Below are positions 11,790 through 23,289 of a stretch of DNA of 64,000 nt, piece after piece. The stretch covers positions 62,001-126,000 of the forward strand of contig NC_061786.1 of NCBI RefSeq assembly GCF_022458985.1, read 5' to 3'. How positions within the stretch are numbered: position 1 is the first letter of the stretch; each line of letters begins with the position of its first letter. This DNA comes from Mugil cephalus (taxonomy: Eukaryota > Chordata > Actinopteri > Mugiliformes > Mugilidae). The position numbers and the translations under genes were made by a program. The notes below the pieces were generated by a model. The model saw only the letters and a list, made by a program, of their open reading frames with translations. It did no database searches and was not told the DNA's origin.

Positions 11790-12150
11790 ATGGAGTTGGT
11801 CACTAAAAAAAAAAAATCCACTTCCATTATATGGAATTGGTTAGGATTTTCCTCAACTGATGAAGCACAGGCAAATGTTCTGTGCACAGAACAGGTTCGT
11901 ACGTCGAACCTGTTCAATCATTTGAAGAGGAAGCATCCCAAACAATATGCTGAGAGCCAAACAGTGAGGGGCCCAGCGGCAGGCCAAGGCAGCAGATAGC
12001 ATAAGACCAAAACAGTCAACATTAACACAGGCATTTAACAAAGGCACTCCGTATGAGTCAAGCAAACGATGGAAAGAGGTAATAGAAGCAGTTACCTTTT
12101 ATTTTACAAAAGACATGGTACCGTTCAAGACAGTAGAAAACTTTCTGTTA
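11790..12150 (+). pseudogene. hAT transposase N-terminal fragment with BED zinc finger
   Basis: The frame at 11790-11999 encodes SIIWNWLGFSSTDEAQ, then the second metal-ligand half NLFNHLKRKHPKQY. This is the layout of a BED-type zinc finger in hAT transposases and ZBED proteins. The first cysteine pair is reduced: only one Cys is evident in VLCTEQ. After a stop, an ITQAFNKGTPY-type segment and a FYFTKDMVPF-type segment can be followed in shifted frames to about 12150, where homology ends. No catalytic core is present. The fragment starts about 30 bp after the right end of the CACTA-like element, so it may belong to the locus that element entered. Confidence 0.6.
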
Positions 12151-12169
12151 CTACTTTTGCAAGATTGCA

Positions 12170-12688
12170 CTTTATTAGAATGTTGTTGTTGTTTAAACTT
12201 GATTGTTTGCACATGCAGGCAAAACTGCGACTACTTAAAATAAAATCTATTAAGAAAGGTCATGTTCTGTTAATGACATTTAGATGAATCTGAACTTAGC
12301 TGCAATTAGAAATAAAACGTGGAATGTTGTAAGTTGAACCAGAATGTGAGTTCTTCAAAAGAGTATAGGCCCCTATCACCAATGATGTCAAAAAGGGAAT
12401 GAATCCTCTTGTTGTATCACTGTTAACATTGACCAAACTTCATTGGGGATTTATCAATCAACAAACGATCATTATAAAAGATAGGGGAATAATAGTTCCA
12501 ATTAGATGAAATACCACACATTTTTTCTGCTGCCCTCCAGATTGCTAATATGTGAGTCACAATGGGACCATAGCAGACTTGAGATTTTGTTAGGGGAATA
12601 TTGGAAAACTAGAAAATTCCCTCTGGGAAATTTTGAAGGGGCTACGGGAGCTAATGCTGTGGTTGGAAATATGTTGGATACAGGGATC
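12170..12688. other. Unassigned sequence
   Basis: No domain or repeat boundary recognised. It separates the hAT fragment from the tandem repeats. Confidence 0.35.
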
Positions 12689-12835
12689 ATGGGAATTAGC
12701 ACAGTTAGCCTAGATTTAGCAGAATTAGCTTACAGTTAGCACAGTTAACACATAGTTAGCACACTTAACCCACATTTAGCACAGTTAGCTTACAGTTAGC
12801 ATAGTTAGCCTACATTTAGCACTGTTAGCATACAT
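12689..12835. repeat. Tandem repeat of TTAGCACAGTTAGC units
   Basis: Degenerate units of about 10-20 bp (AGCACAGTTAGC, AGCATAGTTAGCCTACATTT and variants) repeat head to tail. Confidence 0.85.
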
Positions 12836-13020
12836 GGGTGGGTGTAGGTGAGGAGGGCGCGCTTGCGCGTGTGTGTGCGCAACTGTAATCACAAAGTTAC
12901 CTGTGTAGTGTGTGTGGTTGCGTGTGTGTGGGTGAGGAAGGCGCGCTTGCGCGCCCATGTGTGTTTGTAACTGTAATCTCAAAGTTACCTGTGTAGTGTG
13001 TGTGTGTGTGTGTGTTGGTG
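12836..13020. repeat. Two-copy tandem repeat of about 100 bp with GT tracts
   Basis: The block GGCGCGCTTGCGCG, then AACTGTAATC, then CAAAGTTACCTGTGTAGTGT, is present twice (from about 12856 and about 12940), each followed by a GT-rich tract. The 98-residue minus-strand frame across it is repeat-derived. Confidence 0.85.
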
Positions 13021-14026
13021 TGTGTTGCTGTAACATAAATGTATGGGACACAGGGATCAGCTGTATTAACAGCAGAGACAACTGATTAATGAACTGGTCT
13101 CAGCTGTGGCCCAGAGCTGCGGCTCAGGGGTTGCCGTGGCAACTCACAGCGGTCGTCAATGACGACGGAAGCACGCAGAGCCGGGACACAGAAAAGAGCT
13201 GGATCTCCCTCCTTTTCGGTGGTCTCACATTTGGGCTTACTATGACAAAACGGTAGCTCCCATCAGAAAAACAAGCAGACCGTGGGCATTGTAAGACCTT
13301 CCCGAAGACTTTGATATGTTTTTTGTCCTCCTAGAGTAAATATTTTGGACACAATCGCGAGTTAAAAACAAACATCTCTTCTCCTTCTCTCAGAAAATCT
13401 TGGCATCAGAGTGAATGGAGAGCAAGCAGGTATTTAGCTACGAACAGAGGCTCGCAGTTTAAATTCTGTACGTCTCACTGCTTTGCTGAGCACATTGTGA
13501 GAGACACAACAAGTTTGTTTACAACTGTGGAAAAAATCATGTGTCTAGTGTGTAAATTGTGGCCGGGACGAGCGTGGAAAGAGAAAATTTTCAGGCGATT
13601 TCACACACGTTGTCTCCGTCTAAGTACCAACATTCCGCACTCTAAAACGAGTTTTTTCGAAAAAGATCATGGTCATTGAACAGTGATTGATCAACAACGA
13701 TGAGACCTATCAAAACGAGGAAATAATACTCCAATACACAAGGCTTATGTCTACATTTTCAAGTTCAAATGAAGTAGTTAAAAATATGCCTAAGCAGCAG
13801 ACCTTTGAAAAACTGTCTTTTTTGCGTTTTTTTTTTTCCAGCTGTCCCATTCATTTCCAATGTGAAATTTGTCGCAGTATATAAAAACACTGCGACAAAT
13901 CCAAACAGGAAGTTAAGGGAGTTAAGGGATGAAAACAGGAAGGAAGAGGAAAAATAATAATAATAAGAAACATGCGGGATAACAATAGGGGCCACAGAGA
14001 ATTCATTTAGTTTCAATGGACGAACC
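13021..14026. other. Unassigned stretch with a short hairpin
   Basis: No gene recognised. A perfect hairpin lies at 13866-13901: ATTTGTCGCAGT on one side and ACTGCGACAAAT on the other, around a 10-base loop. A GC-richer block at 13090-13260 has no recognised function. Confidence 0.45.
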
Positions 14027-14550
14027 TTATTCTCTCCCAGTGTTTGCCATGGCTGGCTCGATATCCTCGTCGAGCCAGCTGATCAGAGGGCGCAGAGTGA
14101 AGGCCCAGTGATATAATTTAGGGTTAGGCAGTGAGAGTCCCCCGTCAGCTCTATCTTTCTGTGCTGTGGATAATCTGAGACGAGGACGCATTCTGTTGCA
14201 GACAAAGTTAGAAATTATCTGCTGGGCCTTGTCCCAAAAACTTGGGGCAGGTGGCAAAGGCGGTATCACAAAGTTAATCAGGGGAAGCACATTCATTTTA
14301 ATAATAGATATATGAGATGTATGACAATTTGTCAGACCATTTATCAAGACCACAGGTTATGTTGGACAAGGTTACATCGTAGTTGGACTTGACAATGGCC
14401 TGTAATGATGAGCTAATCTTAATGCCCAAATACTTAAAGCGGTTGACTACTGGTATATTTGCAGGTTGCAGAGAGAGTTCTTTATTTTCTATTTGGTTGG
14501 TTCTTACAGGGACTTCAAGTTGCGGGTTTGTGTGGTTTCTAAGATGTACA
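14027..14550 (-). mobile_element. L1/Tx1-clade LINE fragment, C-terminal part of ORF2
   Basis: On the minus strand, 14550-14360 reads [10 protein letters not shown] and SNYDVTLSN, the block after the RT core in L1 ORF2. Then 14353-14027 reads MNVLPLINFV, ISNFVCN, ADGGLSLPNPKLYHWA, the usual L1 C-terminal region. There is a frame change between the two pieces. With the fragment at 18115-19085 it appears to form one L1 broken by later insertions. Confidence 0.75.
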
Positions 14551-14570
14551 ATAAATCAGAGTGAAAACCC

Positions 14571-17500
14571 ACACTACTGTAACTTTCATACAACAAAAAA
14601 TGACAGGATAATGACCGATAGCAGATTAAAAGTGTACCACATTAACACACTGCTTATTACTTAGCTCAAAGTAGCTGCAATTCACAAATAATCGTATTAA
14701 TATCAAACTGAAGTCTACTTACAGGACATATGGATGCACACATCCCTCTTAAACTGAAAAACTATAACCTAACTGTGACCTTTCCCACAGGGGAGAGGGC
14801 CTGGGGCAACTGGTTGTCCACAACCATGACAATACCCCCCACTTGCAAGTCCACGGCTTCTGTTTGCCATTTTTGATGGGCCTGGAGTCCAGGAAGGTAG
14901 TGTTTGAGGAAATGCTTCCAGAATTGGTCAGCCAGTATCTGGCTATGTTGCTATCTCCGTCATCCCAAAATCTTTGGACCCTCATAGACAACCTGAGACA
15001 GGGGAGCATCATGCCACCCCATGAGGAGACTGTTAGGGGTGATGTGATCAGGGTCCGCAATGTCTTATGAGACATAACCAAAAAGTTTGGAATTTAAGAT
15101 TCCTTTAATCTCAACAAGAACAGTGCGCAACATCTCCTCTGTGACAGTCTGGGCCCCAATGATGACTTGAAGTGCAGCTTTAAGAGAAAGAATCTCTCTC
15201 TCCCAGCATCCTCCAAAGGGCAGTGATCCTGGAGGGTGAAAGCAAATCTGATTTGCTGGCTGGCAAGTTGTACTTGGAGTTTGGGTCAGAGCGTTTCAAA
15301 TGACTGCCACAGCTCTCTCTCTCCTCCCCTAAAATTTGAGCTCATGGGGCTTTCCATATCAGACGATGAAGCATCTCAGAGCCATCAGAAATGTGTCAGT
15401 ATCTATACTGCTGAGAAGATGCACATGGACTACTCATGTTGTCATATATTTGAACAGTATCTCCCACTTCTTCTCATTTCTGCAACCAAGCAGACGATGC
15501 CAGTGGAATAGAAGGCAGGCTCAAAGATGCGCTGTTTAGCTGGGGGGGAAGTCAGCCATCTCAGGCGGGTCTGGTCTCCCTCTCCACTTCCTACAATCCG
15601 TGCACTTCCTTTGGTGTCGACGCAGTGCTTCACACTCCCGCAGTATCCAATATTTCCTCCTGATTTCTGCAAACACTCTCTCCGGGCCTGGATGACACAG
15701 TTTGACATCATAGTCCTGTATGATCAGCCTGGTCAGAGGGTGCTGGGGGTCGAGGATGATGAGATGAATCATGAATCATATCTGATGTGAGGTCACTGCA
15801 GCGACGATGACTGCCTTCCACTCATGAGTCCTGTTGTCTTGTCGAGCTGTGGAGCCAGTGACATGAGGCGACTGGATTTTGCCACTGGTTTGCTTGCAGT
15901 TAACATAGCCAACTCTTCTGGGAACGAGTCTCTCTGTGCCTGTCTCAAGACTTCCTGTTCAGCTACAGCATAGACGTTGATGGTAACAGGAGTCATAGGG
16001 TCAGCTGCCTCGTGCAGCTGGTGTGCAGTGACCTTCAGATAGTCACTTGGGGTTTGCTGCTGTTGTGGATCTGGCACTGTTGAAACTCACCAGCACAGCC
16101 AGAGCTGGTTTCCTCATCTCATTCTCTGGCTCATCATGGGGTGAACCTGGGGGCATTGGCCACTCCTCTGGCCGCTGCTTCAGGAATGTTGGGCTGTGGG
16201 TCCACCTGCCAGCATCAGCTAGATCCAGGAGAGTGAGACCTCGAGTAATGTCATCTACCGAGTTTTCTCCTGATGGCACCTACTGCCATGTCGCAGAATC
16301 TGTCAGCTCTTGGATTTCCGCCACGCGTGTGCCTACAAAAAAACTTGTAGCGACGTGAATCTGATGATGACCAAGTAAGAACAGTGGCCGAATCAGACCA
16401 TAGAGTGAGACTGTGGATGGGAGGTTCAGCTCTATGGTGTGGTATATACCGGGACTCTTCTGTGGTTTCCATCTGATCTGGCTCCAGCTGCACCACATAG
16501 CCTGCATCCACCAGCTTATGGATTTCTGCCGGATATGCAGTGGGTTTTTCCGGGTCTTTCATTTACCTCCTCTCAATGCTTCTGAGCTGTGGCAAAACAG
16601 CTTCCGGTGGAACGTGTAACTGAGGCATGTTGCTAACTCTCAGGAGGGGTGTGGCATAATGCTCAATGTCATCAACATTCATTCTGATGGTTGCTCCTCA
16701 AGGAGGTGAATGGCTTCCTGGTCTTGGAGAGATCTTGCGGCCAGCTTCTCACTGCGATAAGATCCATCTGCCATAATTTCTGTGGATGTGAAGAGACACT
16801 GTGGTGCATTAAGGCTGGGCTTCACGTCTTGTGCTGGGCTTTGTAGAGTCCATCCCAGGAGTGTTCTCACAGCCACCGGTCCACCAGGGGGGCCCAGCCG
16901 CACGGGCTCTACACACCTGAGGTGATCTGTGAGGATTTGGAACTTGAATCGCTCAGTGGCGTCACTCGGGAAGATATTCTCCAGTGCATCTTCATCCTTG
17001 AAAACTCCCTGGGGTCTGGTAACATCAGAGGTGGGATAGATGGCTTAGGCCCCTGGTAAGTATGTTCTTGAGTGAATGACAGGTCTCCGCAGGGAGGGTC
17101 GGTAGTATGCCTGTGGTCAGCAGGATGTCCTGTATATGGTGTTGGGTGATAACACTACTATAACTTTCATACAACAAAAATGATAGGCTAATGACCGATA
17201 ACAACTTAAAAGTGTACCACATTAACACACTGCTTATTACTTAGCTCAAAGTAACTGCAATTCACAAATTATCATATTAATATCAAACTGAACTCTACTT
17301 ACAGGACAAATGGACGCACTCATCCCTCTTAAACTGGAAATGTCAGGGTAGGATGGGAGTTGTAGAGGTGAGGACCCAGATGCAGGACTACAGATGAGGT
17401 CGGGTTTCAAACAAAAGGTATTTAAGGATGAACAAAAAGCTCTGCGCAAGGCAGGAAAATATAAAAATCAAAAAGAATCATCGACATGGCTTGAACTCTA

Positions 17501-17952
17501 GGAACGTGGCATGGAAAAACAAGGAGCATGGATACATGGAAAAGACATTAAACAACACGACAAGGAACAAAAGGAAAGGCAAGGCTATATATACACAAGA
17601 GGGCTCAGGGCTGACAAAACACAGGTGAGAAACATGAGGACAATCAAACCAGGTGAAATCAATGAACAAATAAGGGACAAGGAGGCACAAGACAGGAAAT
17701 CCAGAATTTAACAAAATAAGACAGGAAACACAACATGACACAGACAGACATGACAAAACCACAAGGAAACACGACAGTCAAGAAATCCAGAAACTTGTCA
17801 AAATAAAACAGTAAACAGAACATATGACACAGACAGACAAAGCACAGGGAGTCAAGACAGACAGGAAACTTGATAAAATAAAACAGGAAACTTCAAAACA
17901 TGAGCCCAAAATAAAAGACAGACACAGAACCTTGACAAAAAAACTATAACCT
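14571..17952 (-). mobile_element. Truncated BEL/Pao LTR element flanked by about 200-bp direct repeats
   Basis: Near-identical direct repeats lie at 14571-14770 and 17152-17340 (with its last bases at 17938-17952). Between them, minus-strand fragments run in BEL/Pao order: a protease-to-RT linker with RTLLGWTLQSPA (16903-16679), RNase H/linker pieces (16562-15793), an integrase zinc-binding region with HPGPERVFAEIRRKYWILR and CTDCRKW (15772-15536), and the integrase C-terminus with a VVDNQLP-type motif (about 14860-14775). The gag and RT catalytic core are missing and the frames are broken. The repeats are short for BEL LTRs, so they may be only parts of the LTRs. Confidence 0.7.
17341..17937. 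mobile_element. 0.6-kb insertion with TGTCA...TGACA ends (solo LTR-like)
   Basis: The right-hand direct repeat of the BEL-like element is interrupted exactly here. The insert starts TGTCAGGGTAGGATGGGAG and ends CAGAACCTTGACA, then the repeat resumes. The A-rich junction hides any short target duplication. TG...CA ends and a size of about 600 bp fit a solo LTR. The short inverted TGTCA/TGACA could also suit a small DNA element. The interior is rich in ACAGACAGAC-like tracts and shows no coding capacity. Confidence 0.6.
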
Positions 17953-18114
17953 GGAATACCAGAGCTGACTGAAAACTCTCAAAAACACCTGTAGTCTTCT
18001 TTCATGTTCTGCTGCTGGCAAACCGGTTCAAACTGGTTTGTTTTGGCTCCTGTAGCCAGTCAGAACATCGCCAGTGCGCCACCTACTGGCCAAAATGAGT
18101 CTCTCCATTCTCAG

Positions 18115-19085
18115 CTACCAGGCAACAGGCAGCATTTTTAACAGCATCTAATGAGAAGATAGCTAATGGTAGTTGTAATGACGAGGCCCCATGTATTGTA
18201 TGTATTAATCTCCTCACATCGTCTGAAGGCTGCCTGGATCTAATGAATCCTGTTTGGTCACAGTTAATTTTATAACAGCATTTAAAAGGGATAAAGGTCT
18301 ATAATTGTCACATTCAGAAGGGTCTTTATCTTTTTTTGTAACAGTGAAATGATAGCTATATTCACATTTCTGGAGAAAGCGCCTCTCTCCAAGGAGTCCT
18401 GAATGATATCCAGAAACAAGGGCCCCCAATTATGCCAAAAAGTTGTGTACAATTCTAGGGGGATCCCATCCAGGCCAGATGATTTGCCCTTGTGCACATC
18501 GTCAGCTGCTGCCTTAAGCTCGTTTAAAGTGATGTAATGGAGGTGATGTCAGAAAAATGTTCATTAGTGTCAGCCTCAGTGAGAGTGAATGACTGGGTCT
18601 AGCTCCATTAAAATAATATGTTTCACGTGCTCTATAGATCAAGAACTCAGTTTGAGAATAGCACTGATGTCTTTTTTCACCAGTTCATACTGTTAATGCA
18701 ACCTGATCATCAAAATTTTGTTGTAATAAGTTATCCAATGTTGAGAGTTTGCACTCCAGCTAAGACAGTCTGGAAGAGCGGGCTTTAGATGCATACAGTG
18801 TAGCATTATTCCTAATAAAGCCTTTAACAGCATCCCAGAGTATTCTTGGGTCACTCACTGACCATTTGTTTATATTAATGAATTAAATGACTCATCACCA
18901 AGTAAGGTAGTATTAAAACGCCATTTAGGAGTTCGCAATGGAGTGGAGTGAATCAAGGCAAGAGCAACCACTGCCTTGTGATCTGAAACCTTGTGACTGG
19001 CAAGAGAGTGATTTTCATAGTCTTTTGAAACAAGCCTCTAGAGGCAAAAATAAAATCGAGCACTTGTATCAAGCGATACAAGTGC
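18115..19085 (-). mobile_element. L1/Tx1-clade LINE fragment, endonuclease end to RT start
   Basis: Read on the minus strand, it starts with the end of the L1 endonuclease (SDHKAVVALA near 18960), then ILWDAVKGFIRNNA (18840-18800), then the RT entry block SSGLDGIPLELYTTFWHNWG and ECDNYRPLSLLNA (18490-18250), trailing off near 18115. Frameshifts and stops are present. Order and strand match the C-terminal piece at 14027-14550. Confidence 0.75.
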
Positions 19086-19132
19086 AATGTCTGTATTTTT
19101 TATATGAATTTTGGCTATAGCTATTCTGCCTT

Positions 19133-19262
19133 TATTGTTGGACGAGGCAGGAGGCCGCAGCACCCAGAGAAAACCCACGTGGACACAAGTAGAACATGCA
19201 AACTCCCGCCAGAAAAGCCGGGCTAGACTCGAACCCGGGCCTTTTCACTGGGAGGCATCAGT
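19133..19262 (-). mobile_element. tRNA-derived SINE fragment
   Basis: The complement shows the tRNA-like box B region (CCCGGGTTCGAGTC) followed by GGGAGTTTGCATGTTCT and CACGTGGGTTTTCTCTGGGT, the normal order in DANA/Mermaid-like fish SINEs. Confidence 0.75.
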
Positions 19263-19527
19263 GCTATCAGGAAGCAGGATTACAGGCTAGCAAGGTAACT
19301 TCAGGGTTTCCAGTATCACAAAGCTGGATTAATTCTTACTAAGGTACGTTACCTATGGTCACTTACTCTGAACGGCAAACCTGCTTCAGGTCAGGGTAAC
19401 TATCAGGATTTATCTGAATCCAATAAAAGGCTCCACCCACCAGCCAATCAGCTGTTCGGGAAAGAATCACGTGCCCTTTCATTGAAGAACCGATTGAGAT
19501 TGGCGCCCAAATGGCAAGAAGAGCATT

Positions 19528-21484
19528 ATGGCTAGAACGCATCTTCCAGGAGATAACCACACAAAGAAGAGTATATTTTTGTCATTTGTCCCCGCTAAGC
19601 TCAAACACAGCTCAAAATCAGGAAAACTTCATTCAGGCCAACAACTTGCTGTAATTAAACCATTACTTAAAAAACCCACTCTTGATCCAGATGTTTTAGC
19701 CAACTATAGGCCAATTTCCAACCTTCCTTTTATCTCTAAAGTTTTAGAAAGGGTTGTTGTAAATCAGTTGGTTGATCATTTAAACAGGAATGGTTTGTTT
19801 GAAGAGTTTCAGTCAGGGTTTAGAGCTCATCATAGTACAGAAACGGCTCTGGTTAAAGTTACCAATGATCTCCTCATGGCATCAGATGATGGACTTGTCT
19901 CTGTATTTGTCCTGCTAGATCTTAGTGCTGCGTTTGACACTATTGATCACAGTATTCTACTACAGAGACTTGAGAGTGTGATCAAGATTACAGGAACTGC
20001 ACTAGACTGGTTAAACTCCAAGCATGCCTTAAAGGCTTGAATGACATGTAATTTTCTACTTTTAAACTCAGACAAAACCGAAGTTATCGTATTTGGCCCT
20101 CAACATGTCAGAGATTCATTATCTAATCACCTGGTTTCGCTGGATGGCATTACCTTGGCCTCCAGTACTACTGTGAAAAACATTGGTGTTATATTTGACC
20201 AGGATATGTCCTTTAATTCTCACATAAAGCAGGTGACCAGGACTGCTTTCTTTCACCTTCGTAATATCATCAAAATTAGGAACATCCTTTCTCAGAGTGA
20301 TGCGGAAAAACTAGTTCATGCATTTGTGTCTTCCAAGCTGGATTATTGTAACTCGTTAATGTCTGGCTGTCCAAGTAGCTCTTTAAAAAGCCTCCAATTG
20401 ATTCAAAACGCTGCAGCAAGAGCACTGACAGGAATTAGCAAGAGAGATCATATTATTCCAGTTTTAGCTTCTCTTCATTGGCTCCCTTTAAAATCTAGAA
20501 TTTAATTTAAAATCCTCCTCCTTACATACAAGGCCCTGAAAGGCCTTGCTCCATCATATATGAAAGACCTCATAGTACCATACTGTCCCAACAGATCACT
20601 ATGATCTCTAAGTGCAGGTATACTTGTGGTTCCTAGAGTTTCTAAAAGTAGAATGGCAGGTAGATCCTTCAGCTGTCAGGCTCCTCTCCTATAGAACCAG
20701 CTCCCAGTTTGGGTTCGGGAGGCAGACATAGTCTCTACGTTTAAGGTCAGGCTTAAGACTTTCCTTTTTGACAAAGCTTATAGTTGGGGCTGGACTTAAC
20801 CATCCCCTAGTTATGCTGCTATAGGCCTAGGCTACAGGGGGACGATGCACTGAGGACATGTCCTCTCCTCTTTCTTCTCTCGCTCCTGGCCTCTAATATC
20901 TTATAATTTTATTTTCTATCTCTTATAATTTACTAACCACTGAGTCTCACTCTCTCCCCCCTCCCCTGCCCTCCCCCTCCATCTTCTTGTGAGGGTCTCT
21001 GGTCTGGAGTGCTGAATATCGAGACCTGTGGAGCTCCATAAACTTCATCTGCCCCAGTCGTCATGGCCTCCTCCAGTTGTCCACTCCTACCTAGATGAAC
21101 AATTCACCAGCCTGCCCAAGATTCCTGTCTCACAAACTGTCTCACAGATTGTCAGCTATGTGTTACATTACTAGATCATACATGTTTCCTTCCGCTTGAT
21201 GTATATATCTATGACAGAAGTTTGTTTATCTTGTTTCTCCTGTTCTTCTTCTCTCTCTATCTTCTCTATTTCTACCTGGCTGGCCTTCGGGAGATGGTTC
21301 CCTCAATATGAGCTGGGTTCTGCTTAAGGTTTCTTCCTGTTAAAAGGGAGGTTTTCCTTGCACCCGTCGCCCTCAGGCTTGCTCTGGAGGTTGCAGGCTG
21401 GTTTTTGTGAAACATCTTGAGACGATTTTTATTGTTATTGGCGCTATAAAAATAAAACTGAACTGAACTGAATTGAATTGAAGT
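19528..21484 (+). mobile_element. L2-clade LINE, internally deleted
   Basis: Plus-strand ORF2 with RT blocks [55 protein letters not shown] and motif A as [13 protein letters not shown] (19640-19950). The frame ends at 20040. The next frame (20041-20505) already shows the post-catalytic region: LLNSDKTEV, KNIGVIFD, SKLDYCNSLM, QNAAARALTG. The motif B and YADD segments are missing. Degenerate C-terminal coding continues to about 20840. The 3' UTR ends in GAACTGAACTGAATTGAATT, the usual L2 tail in fish. The 5' region, including the endonuclease, is also absent. Confidence 0.85.
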
Positions 21485-21972
21485 GATGTAACTGTGGCAT
21501 CAGCTTCCAGCTTTACTGTAGCTCATGTAACATTATGGAATTACCAAATCCAACTCACCAGATCAAATTATGTTTTTGTGCTTGGTTTGTCCCACGTTCT
21601 TTTTACTCCAGAGGGATTACATCTGGGGAATGATACGAATTGTCATACACGCGATTCATCTATGCAGGACAGTGATTGAGATTCATGACAGCATTAAATG
21701 TAAAGTAATTGAGCCATTGGTGTGAAATTTGCGCATTTATGCAATCTGCAATCATTTGTTATGCCATTTGGCATCTCTTCGATGCAGCCGCAGTGTTTCA
21801 CTTTCCGAGTTTTCGAATGAGATTTACTCTTCTTCATATTTGAGGAGAATCAGTCTTTGCTCCTCGTAGGAGACGCATGCTGTCCTTTTTGCTGGCGGAT
21901 CAGCGCTCATGATTGTGATCGGTCTCCCGCCCTTATACGTGTGCGTTCACCGTTTCACAACAAGACAAACCA
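21485..21972. other. Unassigned spacer
   Basis: No coding or repeat structure recognised between the L2 tail and the Harbinger remnant. Confidence 0.35.
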
Positions 21973-22985
21973 GAGGGGTATTGCACAAAACCAGGATAAG
22001 GGATTAAGCCTGGATATGTTGGTTATCCTGGATGAACTTAGCTCCAAGTCGGTTGCACAAAAGTAGGATAACTTTATCCTGGACAAGTAACCATGGTGAT
22101 TTTTCCTCTGCAGCTAGCCTGCTCCACACCAAGCTAAAAACCAGGATAAGATTAATCCTGTGTTGGATCTGCTGTCAACACTGCGAGAAATAAATGTGTT
22201 TTATAGCATTTCCATGGCCTTTCTACACATGTTAGTTAATTTCAATCATCCTGCATCCAAATATTATAAATATAGTCGTTTCATTTGCTGGTTGACTTTT
22301 AGTTTTAGTAGTATTTATTAGCAATATACTATTCTGATATATATATATATATATACATCTCAAGACAAAAAGCTTGTATCAGTGGACAAAATATTCGAGC
22401 AAGAAAAAGAAGCAGCAAGAAGGTTTATTTTGAATCTTTATTTGGAATCTTTTCCTTATTAATACAACACCAACATTGAAAGCTTCAAACAAAAAAATGC
22501 AAAAAATATGTAGAAAAAACTATACAGCAAAGAGAAAAAGAACAAGGGGGAAAAAAGAATATATCACTACTTAAACATTTGGACTACAGTGCAACTCTCT
22601 GGTGTGTTGCTGGTAGATAAAGGCTACAACTGCGAGTCATTTCTTTTGATTCCCCTTGTCGACCCGCAAACCCCACCACAGCAGGCCTATAATAATACCC
22701 ACAACAGGACAAGGGCTCGCATCAAGATGACCTTCAGCCTTCTGAAATCGCGGTTTCAGTGCCTGCACCACCTGAGGATTTCCCCACCCGGGACATGCGA
22801 CATCATTGCAGCATGCACAGTGCTACACAACATAGCAGGCTTGAGGAAGGAGAGGGCCCCACAAGTGGCTGTGGAAGATGTCTGAGAAAATGCTCCCATC
22901 TTCTCAGACAACATTGCTGGCTGGTTGATCAGAGAGCAATATATTGCCATTTATTTCCCCTAAGCTGAAGTGCTTAATTTGGAAT
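21973..22985 (+). mobile_element. PIF/Harbinger transposon remnant with HARBI1-like fragment
   Basis: The left end GGGGTATTGCACAAAACCAG and the following GGATAA/TTATCC-rich repeats (21973-22170) match the usual ends of fish Harbinger elements. The frame at 22589-22885 encodes the C-terminal third of the transposase-derived nuclease: VDKGYNCESFLLIPLVDP, then SLLKSRFQCLHHLR, then CDIIAACTVLHNIAG. The position of the last catalytic acid, normally Glu in an E-R-T-F-like motif, reads Lys (ARIKMTFSLLKSRF). The first two acidic residues and the helix-turn-helix partner protein are absent. The right terminus was not found and may have been lost at the LINE junction near 23290. Confidence 0.75.
22336..22355. 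repeat. (TA)n microsatellite
   Basis: Short TA tract inside the Harbinger remnant. Confidence 0.95.
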
Positions 22986-23289
22986 TTTGGCCAATAAATT
23001 ATCTTTTGTGGTACTTTTTCTGTGTATGTTCATTTTCCTTTATGTTGGTTGTGCACTTTGCAGTCATTTCAACATTCCACCTCTCCAAATCAACTGTATA
23101 CCTCACATTCATGGTAAAAGAAAAAAGGACACAATTAGTTTGTAGTTTCAAAATTATTTTACAATTCTTGTTTTTTAGCTTTGAGCCTGGAGTAGAGAGA
23201 GCAAAAGTCACAAGGATTAACACACCACATCACAAATATGTTTACAGTGTGCACTGGAAAACTTGCCTCATGTTCCAATTTCTGGATCT

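Noticed and set aside
12785..13081. 98-residue minus-strand frame
   Set aside because: It crosses GT/CA-rich tandem repeats and has no domain character.
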